Of a stretch of 64,000 bases of DNA, positions 26,544-34,320 are shown piece by piece. The DNA comes from CAWCBG01 sp963793845 (GTDB lineage Bacteria; Acidobacteriota; Terriglobia; Terriglobales; Acidobacteriaceae), in assembly GCA_963793845.1 (NCBI GenBank), contig CAWCBG010000011.1, forward strand, positions 62,001-126,000. The letters are read 5' to 3'. The translations under genes were made by a program, and so were the position numbers. Under the pieces are notes generated by a model that was given only the letters and a program-made list of their open reading frames with translations, was not told the origin of the DNA and searched no databases. Every line of letters starts with the position of its first letter. The first letter of the stretch is position 1.

Positions 26544-26568
26544 AAGCCTCCGCATCGGCGGAGGCTTT
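26544..26568 (+). terminator. Rho-independent terminator after secG
   Basis: AAGCCTCCGC (26544-26553) pairs with GCGGAGGCTT (26558-26567) around a 4-base loop, with a short T run at its end. Confidence 0.7.
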
Positions 26569-26684
26569 GCTGCTTGCAAAAGCCCCAAGCTCACGCCATG
26601 TAGAAACTCTGCCGGGTGGTTAGAGACCGAATGTAGTTGTCACAGGCAAAAGGGGACGGCCCTTATAGGATGGCTGATTCCCAC

Positions 26685-26707
26685 CCTTTCGCGGAGGCGG
26701 CGAAAGG
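26685..26707 (-). terminator. Stem-loop downstream of the DinB gene
   Basis: CCTTTCGC (26685-26692) pairs with GCGAAAGG (26700-26707), 23 bases past the minus-strand DinB stop. There is no T tract, so it may be a repeat rather than a terminator. Confidence 0.4.
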
Positions 26708-26729
26708 ATGGGGCACGCAGCACCCAGCT

Positions 26730-27227
26730 CTATCGCGCCTGCTCATCCAGATACAGCAAGTAGTCAGTGGAGGGCGGTGTCGTGTCGAGCATCCTCATCA
26801 GGTAGACGACTTGTCCGCGATGGTATGTCGAATGATTCACCATGTGCTGTAGCATGTCGGCCAAAGCATATGTGCAGGGCTGTCCGCGGAAGTTTATGTA
26901 CGTGAGCGGCTGCGGCAATTTCTCATCGGTCAGGCCGCGTAGAAAAACATCCTGCTGCGACAGAACCGACTGCCAGTAGGGTCCCAGGCTATCGAAATCC
27001 GGCAGTTGTTCAATCCCCGGCAAGATTTGCGGCGAGTTGCCCGCCCAGCGTTGCGCATACACCCACTCGACTCCGAGAATGTGCGCCAGTGTGCCTTGGA
27101 TCGATCCGAAACTGACGGAGAAGGTGCGCATTCTTTCGTCGCTGTTCAATTTGCCCGCAGCCTCAAGCATGCGATCGTTGGCCCAGCGGTTGTAACTGAA
27201 CAGCTTCTTGACGCTTTCGACGGTCAC
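26730..27227 (-). CDS. DinB-family protein
   Basis: The 165-residue protein has the four-helix DinB fold: an N-terminal FSYNRWANDRML helix, a central LAHILGVEWVYAQRW and a C-terminal MLQHMVNHSTYHRGQVVYLM. The three metal-binding histidines are in the second and last of these. DinB/YfiT proteins are putative thiol-dependent or metal-dependent enzymes; the substrate is unknown. It starts with GTG after a GAGGGG site, nine bases behind an upstream co-directional gene. Confidence 0.88.
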   Translation of the reverse strand: MTVESVKKLFSYNRWANDRMLEAAGKLNSDERMRTFSVSFGSIQGTLAHILGVEWVYAQRWAGNSPQILPGIEQLPDFDSLGPYWQSVLSQQDVFLRGLTDEKLPQPLTYINFRGQPCTYALADMLQHMVNHSTYHRGQVVYLMRMLDTTPPSTDYLLYLDEQAR

Positions 27228-27236
27228 AGGTTCCCC

Positions 27237-27599
27237 TCAAACCACCAGATAATCTAGCGCTTCCTGGCGGGTGCGGAAGATGGGAAGGTCGCGCTTCGAA
27301 AACATGCGAATCGAATCGTAAAGCGCCTTAGGAAGATTCTCGGTGAGCACCCATGCCGAGCGCTTGAGATGAGGCTTGTCGAAGACCGCAGCAATCTTGA
27401 CGTGCTCGACGCTCTCCTTGTTGAACCTGGCGCCGGTAAAGTCGGCCAGCAACAGCACCGACCCAGGAGGTTCCTGGGCCAAGACCTTGGGCAGCCCGTC
27501 AGCTATGGCCGAGACTTCTTCCTCGGCGCAATTGGTGCAGTCCACCAGCAGCACCCGTTGATTGCGGTGCGTCACAAATTGTATGCGTTCCATAGCCAT
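27237..27599 (-). CDS. Conserved hypothetical protein, STAS/SpoIIAA-like
   Basis: The 120-residue soluble protein alternates strands and helices: RVLLVDCTNC near the N-terminus, SVLLLADFTGARF in the middle and LPIFRTRQEALDYLV at the end. That order, with the last helix after an IF-x-T segment, resembles SpoIIAA-like STAS proteins. I cannot confirm the family. It lies nine bases upstream of the DinB gene and probably shares its transcript. Confidence 0.55.
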   Translation of the reverse strand: MAMERIQFVTHRNQRVLLVDCTNCAEEEVSAIADGLPKVLAQEPPGSVLLLADFTGARFNKESVEHVKIAAVFDKPHLKRSAWVLTENLPKALYDSIRMFSKRDLPIFRTRQEALDYLVV

Positions 27600-27699
27600 C
27601 TCTCACCACGGTCGGCGCACATTACTGTACTCCAATTTTGCTCTTTAACGCTGCCGTAGCATCCTCTTCAAGAAGTACTTTGCGGAAGCTACACTTGGG

Positions 27700-27790
27700 C
27701 GGTTCCACAATTGCCGTATCCCAACAGTGGTCGGGTAGAGTGGCGCTTTTAGCGCCACGTCATGACGCGCCCCCAAATAGACTCGGTGGA
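27700..27790 (+). repeat. Dispersed intergenic repeat, copy B
   Basis: This is homologous to 8523-8610, with the same ordered blocks ending in AATAGACTCGGTGG. Copy B contains a perfect 7-bp hairpin TGGCGCT/AGCGCCA (near 27740-27757), which copy A keeps with one mismatch. The gap 27600-27812 holds no gene. Confidence 0.6.
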
Positions 27791-27812
27791 CACAGCAAAC
27801 CCGGAATCTGCT

Positions 27813-28739
27813 CTAGGAGCCGGCCGCCTTCCTGGCGTGGGGATGGGTCCGGTCATAGACCTCCATCACATGCTTAACCGTGAGTTGGGTGTAGCGCTGC
27901 GTGGTAGAGAGCCGCTCGTGGCCCAGCATCTCCTGAATGGCGCGCAGGTCCGCACCCTCCTCCAGCATGTGGGCGCCGAAGGCATGGCGCAATGTGTGGG
28001 GATGCACGTCCGGCGACAGCCCGCGCGCCACGGCAATTCGCTTGACGATGCGGCCAACACTGCGTGTGGTAAGCCGCGATCCCCGCAGGTTGACGAGCAG
28101 CGCACGTTCCTTCAGACGCTTGGTCTCAGCAAGGACTCTTTGTCGCGCCGGAAGATACTCCCGCACCGCGGCGGCGGCCGAATCGCCGAATGGAACATAG
28201 CGCTCTTTTTTTCCTTTACCGCGCACCAGCACTACCTCGTTTGACCAGCGAATGTCATCGACGTTGATGCCAATCAGCTCCGAGTTGCGGATGCCGCAGC
28301 CGTACAGCAGTTCCAGCATGGCCTGATCGCGCTCGGTGAAGGCCGAGCACTCCGGCATCTCCGCGTCGAGCACCGCTCCCATCTCCTCGATGGTCGGAAC
28401 GCGGGGTAGCTTCTTGGGCAGCTTCGGAGTGGCCACCAGCGCCGCAGGATTCTGCTCGACTACGCCTTCCTGCGCCAGCCACTTGTACAGCGAGCGAAGC
28501 GCCGCCAGCGAACGCGCCACCGACGTCTTGCTAAGACCGCGTTCGTACAGGTTGGACAGGTAGCCGCGAATCAACACGTGGTCGATGTCATCCCAGCCCT
28601 GCGGGCCGATGAACTCGGCAAACTGCTCCAGGTCCCGGCTGTAGGCTTTGATGGTATGAGCGGAGGCGTTGCGTTCCTGCAGCGATCTCACGAACTGCGC
28701 GACCGCTTTCTCCACCTTGGTTGTGCCGGGCTTCGTCAT
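27813..28739 (-). CDS. Tyrosine recombinase, XerD-like
   Basis: The 308-residue protein has the SAM-like N-terminal core-binding domain (SAHTIKAYSRDLEQF) and a C-terminal catalytic domain. Catalytic residues seen are Arg in CGIRNSELIG, Lys in RGKGKKERYV, HTLRHAFGAHML, GHERLSTTQRY with the final Tyr nucleophile. It probably resolves chromosome dimers as half of a XerC/XerD pair. Its ATG overlaps the stop of the upstream recombinase gene by four bases, so the two proteins are made together. Confidence 0.85.
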   Translation of the reverse strand: MTKPGTTKVEKAVAQFVRSLQERNASAHTIKAYSRDLEQFAEFIGPQGWDDIDHVLIRGYLSNLYERGLSKTSVARSLAALRSLYKWLAQEGVVEQNPAALVATPKLPKKLPRVPTIEEMGAVLDAEMPECSAFTERDQAMLELLYGCGIRNSELIGINVDDIRWSNEVVLVRGKGKKERYVPFGDSAAAAVREYLPARQRVLAETKRLKERALLVNLRGSRLTTRSVGRIVKRIAVARGLSPDVHPHTLRHAFGAHMLEEGADLRAIQEMLGHERLSTTQRYTQLTVKHVMEVYDRTHPHARKAAGS

Positions 28740-29686
28740 TCGCCCGGCTCCGCAGACCGCATGTTGCGCCCCTTGCTGCGCGGATGATGCTGGCGGTACA
28801 CCTTGTTCAGCCGATCCAGCGCCAGGTGCGTGTACACCTGCGTGGTTGAGATATCGGCGTGTCCGAGGATGGTTTGCACCGTGCGCAGATCGGCTCCGTT
28901 CTCAACCATGTGCGTCGCACAACTATGTCGCAGCATGTGCGGACTGGCATGCCGCCCGGTTTGCGCCGAAGTATCGTTGACCATTTGCCAGACCCGCTGG
29001 CGGGTGATCGGACGTCCAGTGCGCGCGATGAACAAATGCGGCGACGGCTTCCCGGCTGCCAATGCCGGACGCGCATCGCGAAGATACTCCTGCACGACCT
29101 CCTGTGCAGCCCGCCCGAGCGGCACAATACGCTCTTTGTCGCCCTTGCCGCGAACCAGAACGTACCCCAGTTCGAGCTTCAGGTCCTCGAGCTTGACATT
29201 GATGATCTCCGACACTCGCAGCGCTCCGGCGTAAAAGACCTCAAGCATCGCGCGGTCTCGGCCGGCCAGCGCGTGCGAAATGCGATCATCTTTCGCACGC
29301 GGCGGCCCTTTTAGTACGCTCTCGACTTCGTCAGCCGCCAGCGATTTGGGCAGCACCTTCCATTGCCGCGGAGTATCGATGTTGAGCGTGGGATCGGCGC
29401 TGATGTGGCGGTCGAGCAACAGGTATTTGTAGAAGTGCCGCAGCGCCGAAAGCTTGCGGGCTACGCTTCGGCTGTCGACTCCATTCGAAAGCAGTTGGTT
29501 GAGAAAGTCGCGGACATCCTGCCGCCGTGCATCGCGCAGCGCCCGCCTGTGCTTGAGCACGAACTCGGAGAACTGTTCCAGGTCCGAGTGATAAGCCGAC
29601 ACGCTCAGCGGCGCCAGCCCCTTCTCGACTTTCAGATAGTCGAGAAAGGAGCTCAGCAGTCGCAGGTTGGGATCGGCACCCGGCAC
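28736..29686 (-). CDS. Tyrosine recombinase, XerC-like
   Basis: The protein of about 316 residues has the core-binding domain (LSSFLDYLKVEKGLAPLS) and all catalytic residues: Arg in AGALRVSEII, Lys in GKGDKERIV, HMLRHSCATHM and GHADISTTQVYTHL with its Tyr. The frame stays open to 30085, but the extra N-terminus is not recombinase-like and is antisense to the divergent antitoxin gene. I therefore take GTG 29686, nine residues before the family's usual FLDYL. It overlaps the second recombinase gene. Which of the pair is XerC or XerD is not certain. Confidence 0.82.
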   Translation of the reverse strand: MPGADPNLRLLSSFLDYLKVEKGLAPLSVSAYHSDLEQFSEFVLKHRRALRDARRQDVRDFLNQLLSNGVDSRSVARKLSALRHFYKYLLLDRHISADPTLNIDTPRQWKVLPKSLAADEVESVLKGPPRAKDDRISHALAGRDRAMLEVFYAGALRVSEIINVKLEDLKLELGYVLVRGKGDKERIVPLGRAAQEVVQEYLRDARPALAAGKPSPHLFIARTGRPITRQRVWQMVNDTSAQTGRHASPHMLRHSCATHMVENGADLRTVQTILGHADISTTQVYTHLALDRLNKVYRQHHPRSKGRNMRSAEPGE

Positions 29687-29752
29687 TGAATGCAGTATCG
29701 GTGAGCCGCTCGTGGCAGGCAATAACGTATGAGATACATCCTGCGCACGGCA

Positions 29753-29758
29753 TATAAT
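29753..29758 (+). promoter_or_regulatory. Candidate -10 box of the UPF0175-DUF3368 pair
   Basis: TATAAT lies 12 bases before the antitoxin ATG, giving a very short leader. No good -35 box is seen at the right distance. Confidence 0.35.
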
Positions 29759-29770
29759 GGGTGGAACGCC

Positions 29771-30016
29771 ATGTCCGTGACCATCCCAGACGAATTCCTC
29801 ACAGCTGCTCATATGAGTGAGCCCGAACTCAAGCAAGAACTCGCCCTGACTCTGTTTCAGCGAGGCCGGTTGACCTTGGCTCAGGCCAGCCGACTTGCGG
29901 AGGTCAGTCAACTCGCCTTCCAGGCGTTGCTCGCAGATCGCCAGATTCCTATCCACTATGATGTCGGCGATTTCCGCGAGGACGTGTCGACTCTGCGTCA
30001 ACTGGATCGGGAGTGA
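29771..30016 (+). CDS. UPF0175-family antitoxin
   Basis: The 81-residue protein starts MSVTIPDEFL and contains the UPF0175 pattern ELALTLFQRGRLTLAQASRLA followed by a helix-turn-helix-like FQALLADRQIPIHY and an acidic end. UPF0175 proteins are usually paired with DUF3368 PIN-domain toxins, as here. The start is set at the family N-terminus, ATG 29771; fourteen extra codons are open upstream. It overlaps the toxin gene by four bases and is divergent from the recombinase pair. Confidence 0.85.
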   Translation: MSVTIPDEFLTAAHMSEPELKQELALTLFQRGRLTLAQASRLAEVSQLAFQALLADRQIPIHYDVGDFREDVSTLRQLDRE

Positions 30017-30504
30017 TCGTCGTCTCTGACACGTCGCCGATCCTGAATCTGGCGCGGATCGATCGACTTGTTCTACTGCCTTCACTCTTCGTCAAGGTTC
30101 TCATCCCGTCGGCCGTCTATGAAGAACTACTGGCATCCAGCTGTGACTTGCCCACCCCAATCGACTTTGGCGCCGATACCTGGCTCGCTGTGGATTCTCC
30201 GAAGGATGGCAACCGCGTACAGCAATTGAGCGCTGACCTGGATCCTGGCGAAGCGGAGGCCATTGTGCTTGCACTTGAGCACGGGGCAGACCTCTTGCTC
30301 GTCGATGAAAAACGAGGACGACGCATCGCTGTCTCGATGGGGCTGCGCGTAACCGGTCTTCTCGGAATCATCGCAACTGCAAAACGGGTTGGTCTCATCG
30401 ACGAGGTCAAACCCATACTCGACGATCTGATTCAGCGCGCGCGATTCTGGATCGGACCAAAGCTCTACGCCGAGGTTCTCACCGAAGTAGGCGAAGCGCC
30501 GTAA
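30013..30504 (+). CDS. DUF3368 PIN-domain toxin
   Basis: The 163-residue protein begins MIVVSDTSPILNLARI, giving the first PIN acidic residue. It continues with DLDPGEAEAIVLA and ADLLLVDEKRGRRIA, which supply further acidic metal ligands, and GLLGIIATAKRVGLI, the DUF3368 signature. PIN toxins are metal-dependent RNases. GTG 30013 overlaps the antitoxin stop. The end is convergent with the DUF72 gene, 20 bases away. Confidence 0.88.
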   Translation: MIVVSDTSPILNLARIDRLVLLPSLFVKVLIPSAVYEELLASSCDLPTPIDFGADTWLAVDSPKDGNRVQQLSADLDPGEAEAIVLALEHGADLLLVDEKRGRRIAVSMGLRVTGLLGIIATAKRVGLIDEVKPILDDLIQRARFWIGPKLYAEVLTEVGEAP

Positions 30505-30524
30505 GTCAGCTTGCCAGCCGCAAT

Positions 30525-31355
30525 TCAGGTTTCGGTATGCACCACGCTGTCCAACAGCTTCACCGCATTCAGCGGGCTGCGCGGATCTTCTTCGTGCTTG
30601 AAGAAGGCGAAGACTTCGAGGCCGTCCGTCAGACACTTGCCGACGCGAGCTGCCAGTCCTTGCAGCTCTTCCTCGTTGTAGCTCGGCCGACGGAAGCGGA
30701 AGTAAATGTAGCAGGCGGTGCGCACCTCGGGAGCGGCGAAATCTTCGTTCTCGGCAACGCATAGGGCTACGTTGCGCTCGCGCAGCGTGTCGTAGATTTC
30801 CTCCGAGAACCAAGACGCATGGCGGAATTCGAAGGCAAACTTCGCAACCTTCGGCAGCAACGCCAGGAAGTCGCGCAGCAATCCCACATCGGCCTTGAGA
30901 TTGGGAGGAAGCTGCACCAGCACCGGCCCCAGCCGTCCGCTCTTGTGCATCGGCTCCAGATTCGTCAGGAAAAACTTCAGCGCGTCTTCGGCATTCTTCA
31001 GCCGCTTAAAGTGGGTGATCGACTGATGCATCTTGATCGCGAAGCGGAAGCCGGGCCCGGTATCGGCCATCCAGCTCTCCGCCGCCTTAGCTGACAGCAT
31101 ACGGCGAAAGGTGTAGTTCACTTCCACAGCGTTCAGCCGCGTTGCGTAGTACTTCAGGAAGTTCTTGGCGGCAACATCTTCGGGATAAAACTCTGGCTTC
31201 CAGATGGAGTAGGCCCATCCCGAGGTGCCAACATAGATCGGAGTGCCCGGAATCTCCAGTGGCGCGAATTCGCGCGCGGGAACCTTAGTCTTCACAGGCT
31301 TGCTCGCCACCGCACTTTCAGAGGCTTCAACCTTCTTGGTAGCCTGTCGAGCCAT
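30525..31355 (-). CDS. DUF72 (YecE-like) protein
   Basis: The 276-residue protein has a Lys/Ala-rich N-terminal extension of about 38 residues and then the DUF72 TIM-barrel pattern: IYVGTSGWAYSIWKPEFYP, NAVEVNYTFRR, FRFAIKMHQSITH, LVQLPPNLK and FAFEFRHASWF. Its activity is unknown. The gene begins immediately after the stop of the LigD-like gene with no spacer; in several genomes DUF72 genes adjoin nonhomologous end-joining genes. Confidence 0.88.
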   Translation of the reverse strand: MARQATKKVEASESAVASKPVKTKVPAREFAPLEIPGTPIYVGTSGWAYSIWKPEFYPEDVAAKNFLKYYATRLNAVEVNYTFRRMLSAKAAESWMADTGPGFRFAIKMHQSITHFKRLKNAEDALKFFLTNLEPMHKSGRLGPVLVQLPPNLKADVGLLRDFLALLPKVAKFAFEFRHASWFSEEIYDTLRERNVALCVAENEDFAAPEVRTACYIYFRFRRPSYNEEELQGLAARVGKCLTDGLEVFAFFKHEEDPRSPLNAVKLLDSVVHTET

Positions 31356-32480
31356 TTACGCTTGTCTCCGTTTACGGCCCGCGGCCGCTTTGGACTTCGC
31401 CGCGGACGTGGCTTTCTGAGGCGTAGTCTTCGTCTGTTTCTTTTTTACCGCTTTCGCAGCAGTTGCCCGCACCTCAACAGACTCACCCTGGTCCGGCCTG
31501 ACAGATCGAGGCGATCCAGCCGATTTTGCCGTCGACTTTTGCGCCGTGCTGACATCAGCCTTCGCCAGTACCTCCGCCGGTGGCAGTTTCTGTTTCAACT
31601 TCAGCACCGGCGCAAACAGGTCGCCCTGCTTCGCCACGCGCTCCAACACCTGCGCGGAATCGAACACCAACAGATTCGGATCTCCCTTCTTCAGGCACTT
31701 CTCTACTTCTTCCCACGTCACCGGAGTGGACACAGTTGGCCGCTCCTTAGCGCGCAGCGAATACACGCAGATGGTGGTCTTGTGGTCGTCGTTCTGGCTC
31801 CAGTCGACAAGAATCTTGTTCGTGCGCAGAGCCTTCTTCATGTCCGATACCACCAGCTCAGGATGCTGCCGCTCCAGCACGCGCGCCAACTCGTGCGCGA
31901 ACGGCTTCGTCTGGTCGTAGGTCACCGGCGTGTTGAGCGGAACATAGATCTGCAGCCCTTTCGATCCTGAAGTCTTGGCGAAACTCTTCAAGCCCAGGCC
32001 GGCAAACACATCGCGCACCCACACGCCGACCTGGCAACATTGCACGATGTTCGCTGGAGCCCCCGGATCGAGATCGAAGACGATGAACGTGGGCCGCGGG
32101 ATGTCATCCTTCAGCGACAGGCTGGTATGCAGCTCCAGGTCGGCGAGGTTCGCCGCCCACACCAGCGTGGGTAGGTCCTGTGCCAGGCAGTACTGCATCC
32201 ACTTGTTATTGCCCTCGCTCCACACCGGCGCAGTCTGCACCCACTCGGGACGATGCTCGGGACAGTTCTTCTCGTAGAAAAACATGCCGCTCACGCCGTT
32301 GGGATAGCGCTTCATGGTGAGCGGGCGGTCATGCAGATGGGGCAGCAGCGCTGGTGCGATGCGCACAAAGTAGTCGATCACCTGCCCCTTGGTGAAGCCG
32401 ACCTCGGGATACAACACCTTGTCGAGATTCGACAGCTTCAGCTTCCTGCCCTGTATGTCGACGACGGTATCTTTCGCCAT
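31356..32480 (-). CDS. Stand-alone LigD-type polymerase/primase domain protein
   Basis: The 374-residue protein matches the archaeo-eukaryotic primase-like polymerase domain of LigD: LSNLDKVLYPEVGFTKG, RPLTMKRYPNGV, FFYEKNCPEH, the catalytic FDLDPG pair of aspartates, KTSGSKGLQIYVPL and WSQNDDHKTT. A Lys/Ala/Thr-rich basic tail of about 70 residues ends it. No ligase, nuclease or Ku gene is present in the window. ATG 32480 is preceded by GAGGT at a good distance; 49 further codons open upstream are not family-like. It is the first gene of a two-gene unit with DUF72. Confidence 0.88.
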   Translation of the reverse strand: MAKDTVVDIQGRKLKLSNLDKVLYPEVGFTKGQVIDYFVRIAPALLPHLHDRPLTMKRYPNGVSGMFFYEKNCPEHRPEWVQTAPVWSEGNNKWMQYCLAQDLPTLVWAANLADLELHTSLSLKDDIPRPTFIVFDLDPGAPANIVQCCQVGVWVRDVFAGLGLKSFAKTSGSKGLQIYVPLNTPVTYDQTKPFAHELARVLERQHPELVVSDMKKALRTNKILVDWSQNDDHKTTICVYSLRAKERPTVSTPVTWEEVEKCLKKGDPNLLVFDSAQVLERVAKQGDLFAPVLKLKQKLPPAEVLAKADVSTAQKSTAKSAGSPRSVRPDQGESVEVRATAAKAVKKKQTKTTPQKATSAAKSKAAAGRKRRQA

Positions 32481-32652
32481 TCGGACCTCGATTACCTCTC
32501 TGCGACAGATGCAACTTTCAGCCGCGACGTATGTACTTGCCAGTTCGCGGGTAACCCGTCCCGCGGGAAAAGCTGCCGGGCCGCTCTGAATCTTAGCTTT
32601 TCTGCGATTCCTCAACAACACCGGCAACCCCGGCTACATCCAACTTCAAGCC

Positions 32653-33468
32653 GTGGCCAACCAGGACTTGCCATTGCCGGTCAGCACCTCGATTCCTCCG
32701 GATTTCCCGCCGGAGCAGCACCGCCTGTTCTGCGAGGTGCTGCGGCACATGAACTTTGCGGGCCTGCCCTACGTGGTGGCCGGAGCGTTCGCGCTGCAGA
32801 AGCATACCGACATCTGGCGTAACACCAAGGACCTCGACCTGTTTCTCCCGCCGGAAACCGTGCCCCAAGCGCTGCGGCATCTGCAGGAACAAGGCTTTGA
32901 AACCGAGGTGCGCGATCCGGTCTGGCTGGCCAAGGCGCATCGCGACGGCTACTACGTCGACCTTATCACCGGCATGAGCAACGCCATCATCACCGTCGAT
33001 CAGTCGTGGGTCGACCGCGGCTCGCCTATGACCGTGCTCGGCGTGCCGACCCGTGTGCTGGCGCCGGAAGAGCTGATCGCCTCCAAGCTGTTCGTCAACT
33101 TTCGCGAGCGCTTCGACGGCGCCGATGTGCTTCACATCGTTTACGGAACCAAGGGCCGGCTGGACTGGCAGCGCCTCCGCCAGCTCGTCGGAGAGCACTG
33201 GGAGCTTCTGCTTTGGGAACTGATCCTGTTTCACTATGTCTATCCCGCGCACAGCGATTACATCCCCAGCGAAGTTTGGACGGACCTGCTCTCGCGGCTG
33301 CAGCGCGATCTCCAATCGCCGCCGAAGCAAGCGGCGTTTCGCGGCAGCCTGATCGACGAAAAGATGTTCGCCATCGACGTCCACGAGTGGGGCATGGACA
33401 ACCTGCTGCAGGATCAACGGGAGCAGCACGAGCCGAAGATTACCTCTGAAGAAGGGGCTTCCTCCTAG
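32653..33468 (+). CDS. Nucleotidyltransferase-fold protein
   Basis: The 271-residue protein contains the minimal nucleotidyltransferase pattern: VVAGAFALQKHT, then NTKDLDLFLPP with the paired aspartates, and a later RVLAPEELIASKLFV as in AbiEii-like or MNT-type proteins. The substrate is unknown and no toxin-antitoxin partner is adjacent. It starts with GTG 32653; no strong ribosome-binding site is visible. It is divergent from the LigD-like gene. Confidence 0.7.
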   Translation: MANQDLPLPVSTSIPPDFPPEQHRLFCEVLRHMNFAGLPYVVAGAFALQKHTDIWRNTKDLDLFLPPETVPQALRHLQEQGFETEVRDPVWLAKAHRDGYYVDLITGMSNAIITVDQSWVDRGSPMTVLGVPTRVLAPEELIASKLFVNFRERFDGADVLHIVYGTKGRLDWQRLRQLVGEHWELLLWELILFHYVYPAHSDYIPSEVWTDLLSRLQRDLQSPPKQAAFRGSLIDEKMFAIDVHEWGMDNLLQDQREQHEPKITSEEGASS

Positions 33469-33560
33469 GGATTGTCATTACGAGCGAGGAATCTGCTTTT
33501 GATTTCGCGCGCAGTGCAAATACCGCGGGGCCTTCGCGTTCAAAGCTTCTATTCGAGATT

Positions 33561-33604
33561 TGTCATCCCGAATCCCCTTCAGGGGTGAGGGATCTGCGGT
33601 TCCC
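33561..33604. repeat. Left arm of a 30-bp inverted repeat
   Basis: Bases 33575-33604 are the reverse complement of 34063-34092 except for one extra C. The arm begins GTCATCCCGAA at 33562 and contains a CCCTTCAGGGG hairpin. It lies in the gap between the nucleotidyltransferase and phosphoesterase genes (33469-34320). A related GTCATTACGAGCG start is at about 33476. Confidence 0.7.
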
Positions 33605-33877
33605 ACTGTTTATCCATCAATAACCGTACGTGCAGGCAAGGGCGCTTCTCAACCCAGCGAACTTTACGTCCGATAACGAGCGCCCCTCCCCCCTCCCCTA
33701 TTCACTGGAATCAGCAACTTGGCAAAAAAATCCCGCCAAAATCTTGAGTCCCAAGGGTTTATAGGTAAATCCTTATGCCGCAGGCACTTACGACGTTGTC
33801 AGACCGTGCGACAGTTCCAATTCGGGAAAAGCGGCGTTGGGAGGATTACGAGATCAGTAACTAGTCGCGAACAACCG

Positions 33878-34030
33878 ATGGCCGATGTCAAAGAGCTTCT
33901 TACGGTCGCACCTGGGCGCGACACCAGACGGCGAGCGTACAAACACACACCTGCCTCGTCCTCTGCTCCTGTAAATACTGTGTGGACCGATGGTGGCGGA
34001 AGTGCGCACGTCACCTGTGACTGTGATTAG
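33878..34030 (+). CDS. Possible 50-residue peptide with a CDCD end
   Basis: The frame from ATG 33878 encodes MADVKELLTVAPGRDTRRR, a Ser/Pro-rich middle, and ends in GGGSAHVTCDCD. I recognise no family. A helical, charged N-terminus followed by a short Gly/Cys-rich C-terminus would suit a modified-peptide precursor, but no modifying enzyme lies next to it and the Shine-Dalgarno is poor. It sits between two near-identical inverted repeat arms. Coding status is uncertain. Confidence 0.3.
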   Translation: MADVKELLTVAPGRDTRRRAYKHTPASSSAPVNTVWTDGGGSAHVTCDCD

Positions 34031-34062
34031 AAATGGATGATGAGAAATTTTCGCCGCCGCCC

Positions 34063-34148
34063 GGGAACCGCAGATCCCTCACCCTGAAGGGGCCGCTGAA
34101 AACGTGGAAACGCAGATCCCTCGCCGACTGAAGTCGGTTCGGGATGAC
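34063..34148. repeat. Right arm of the inverted repeat plus a second related unit
   Basis: Bases 34063-34092 mirror the left arm. A further copy of CGCAGATCCCTC starts at 34111 and ends with CGGGATGAC at about 34140-34148. The unit therefore resembles the GTCATCC/GGATGAC-bounded repeats found elsewhere in the window. Confidence 0.65.
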
Positions 34149-34165
34149 AAGAGAAAGGCCTTACT

Positions 34166-34185
34166 GGCACAGCTAAAGCTGTGCC
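34166..34185. repeat. Perfect 9-bp stem-loop
   Basis: GGCACAGCT (34166-34174) pairs with AGCTGTGCC (34177-34185). It precedes the phosphoesterase gene by about 135 bases and is probably part of a dispersed repeat. Confidence 0.5.
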
Positions 34186-34320
34186 CTTTCAAAACGCCTT
34201 CAAAGCTCGGGCGAACCTTTTCAGCAAATCAAGACGCCGATTCGGGATAAGAGAAACAGAAGAAGAGACTGGCGCACTCCCGGCAATCGGCACCCCCGCC
34301 ACTCTGCATCCAACCCTGGG

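Noticed and set aside
29687..30085. N-terminal extension of the XerC-like protein by 133 codons
   Set aside because: It is antisense to the antitoxin gene and has no recombinase features; GTG 29686 places the family domain at the usual distance.
33719..33877. Upstream extension of the Cys-tailed peptide to 103 residues
   Set aside because: It would start at TTG without a ribosome-binding site, and its Arg-rich composition differs from the downstream part.
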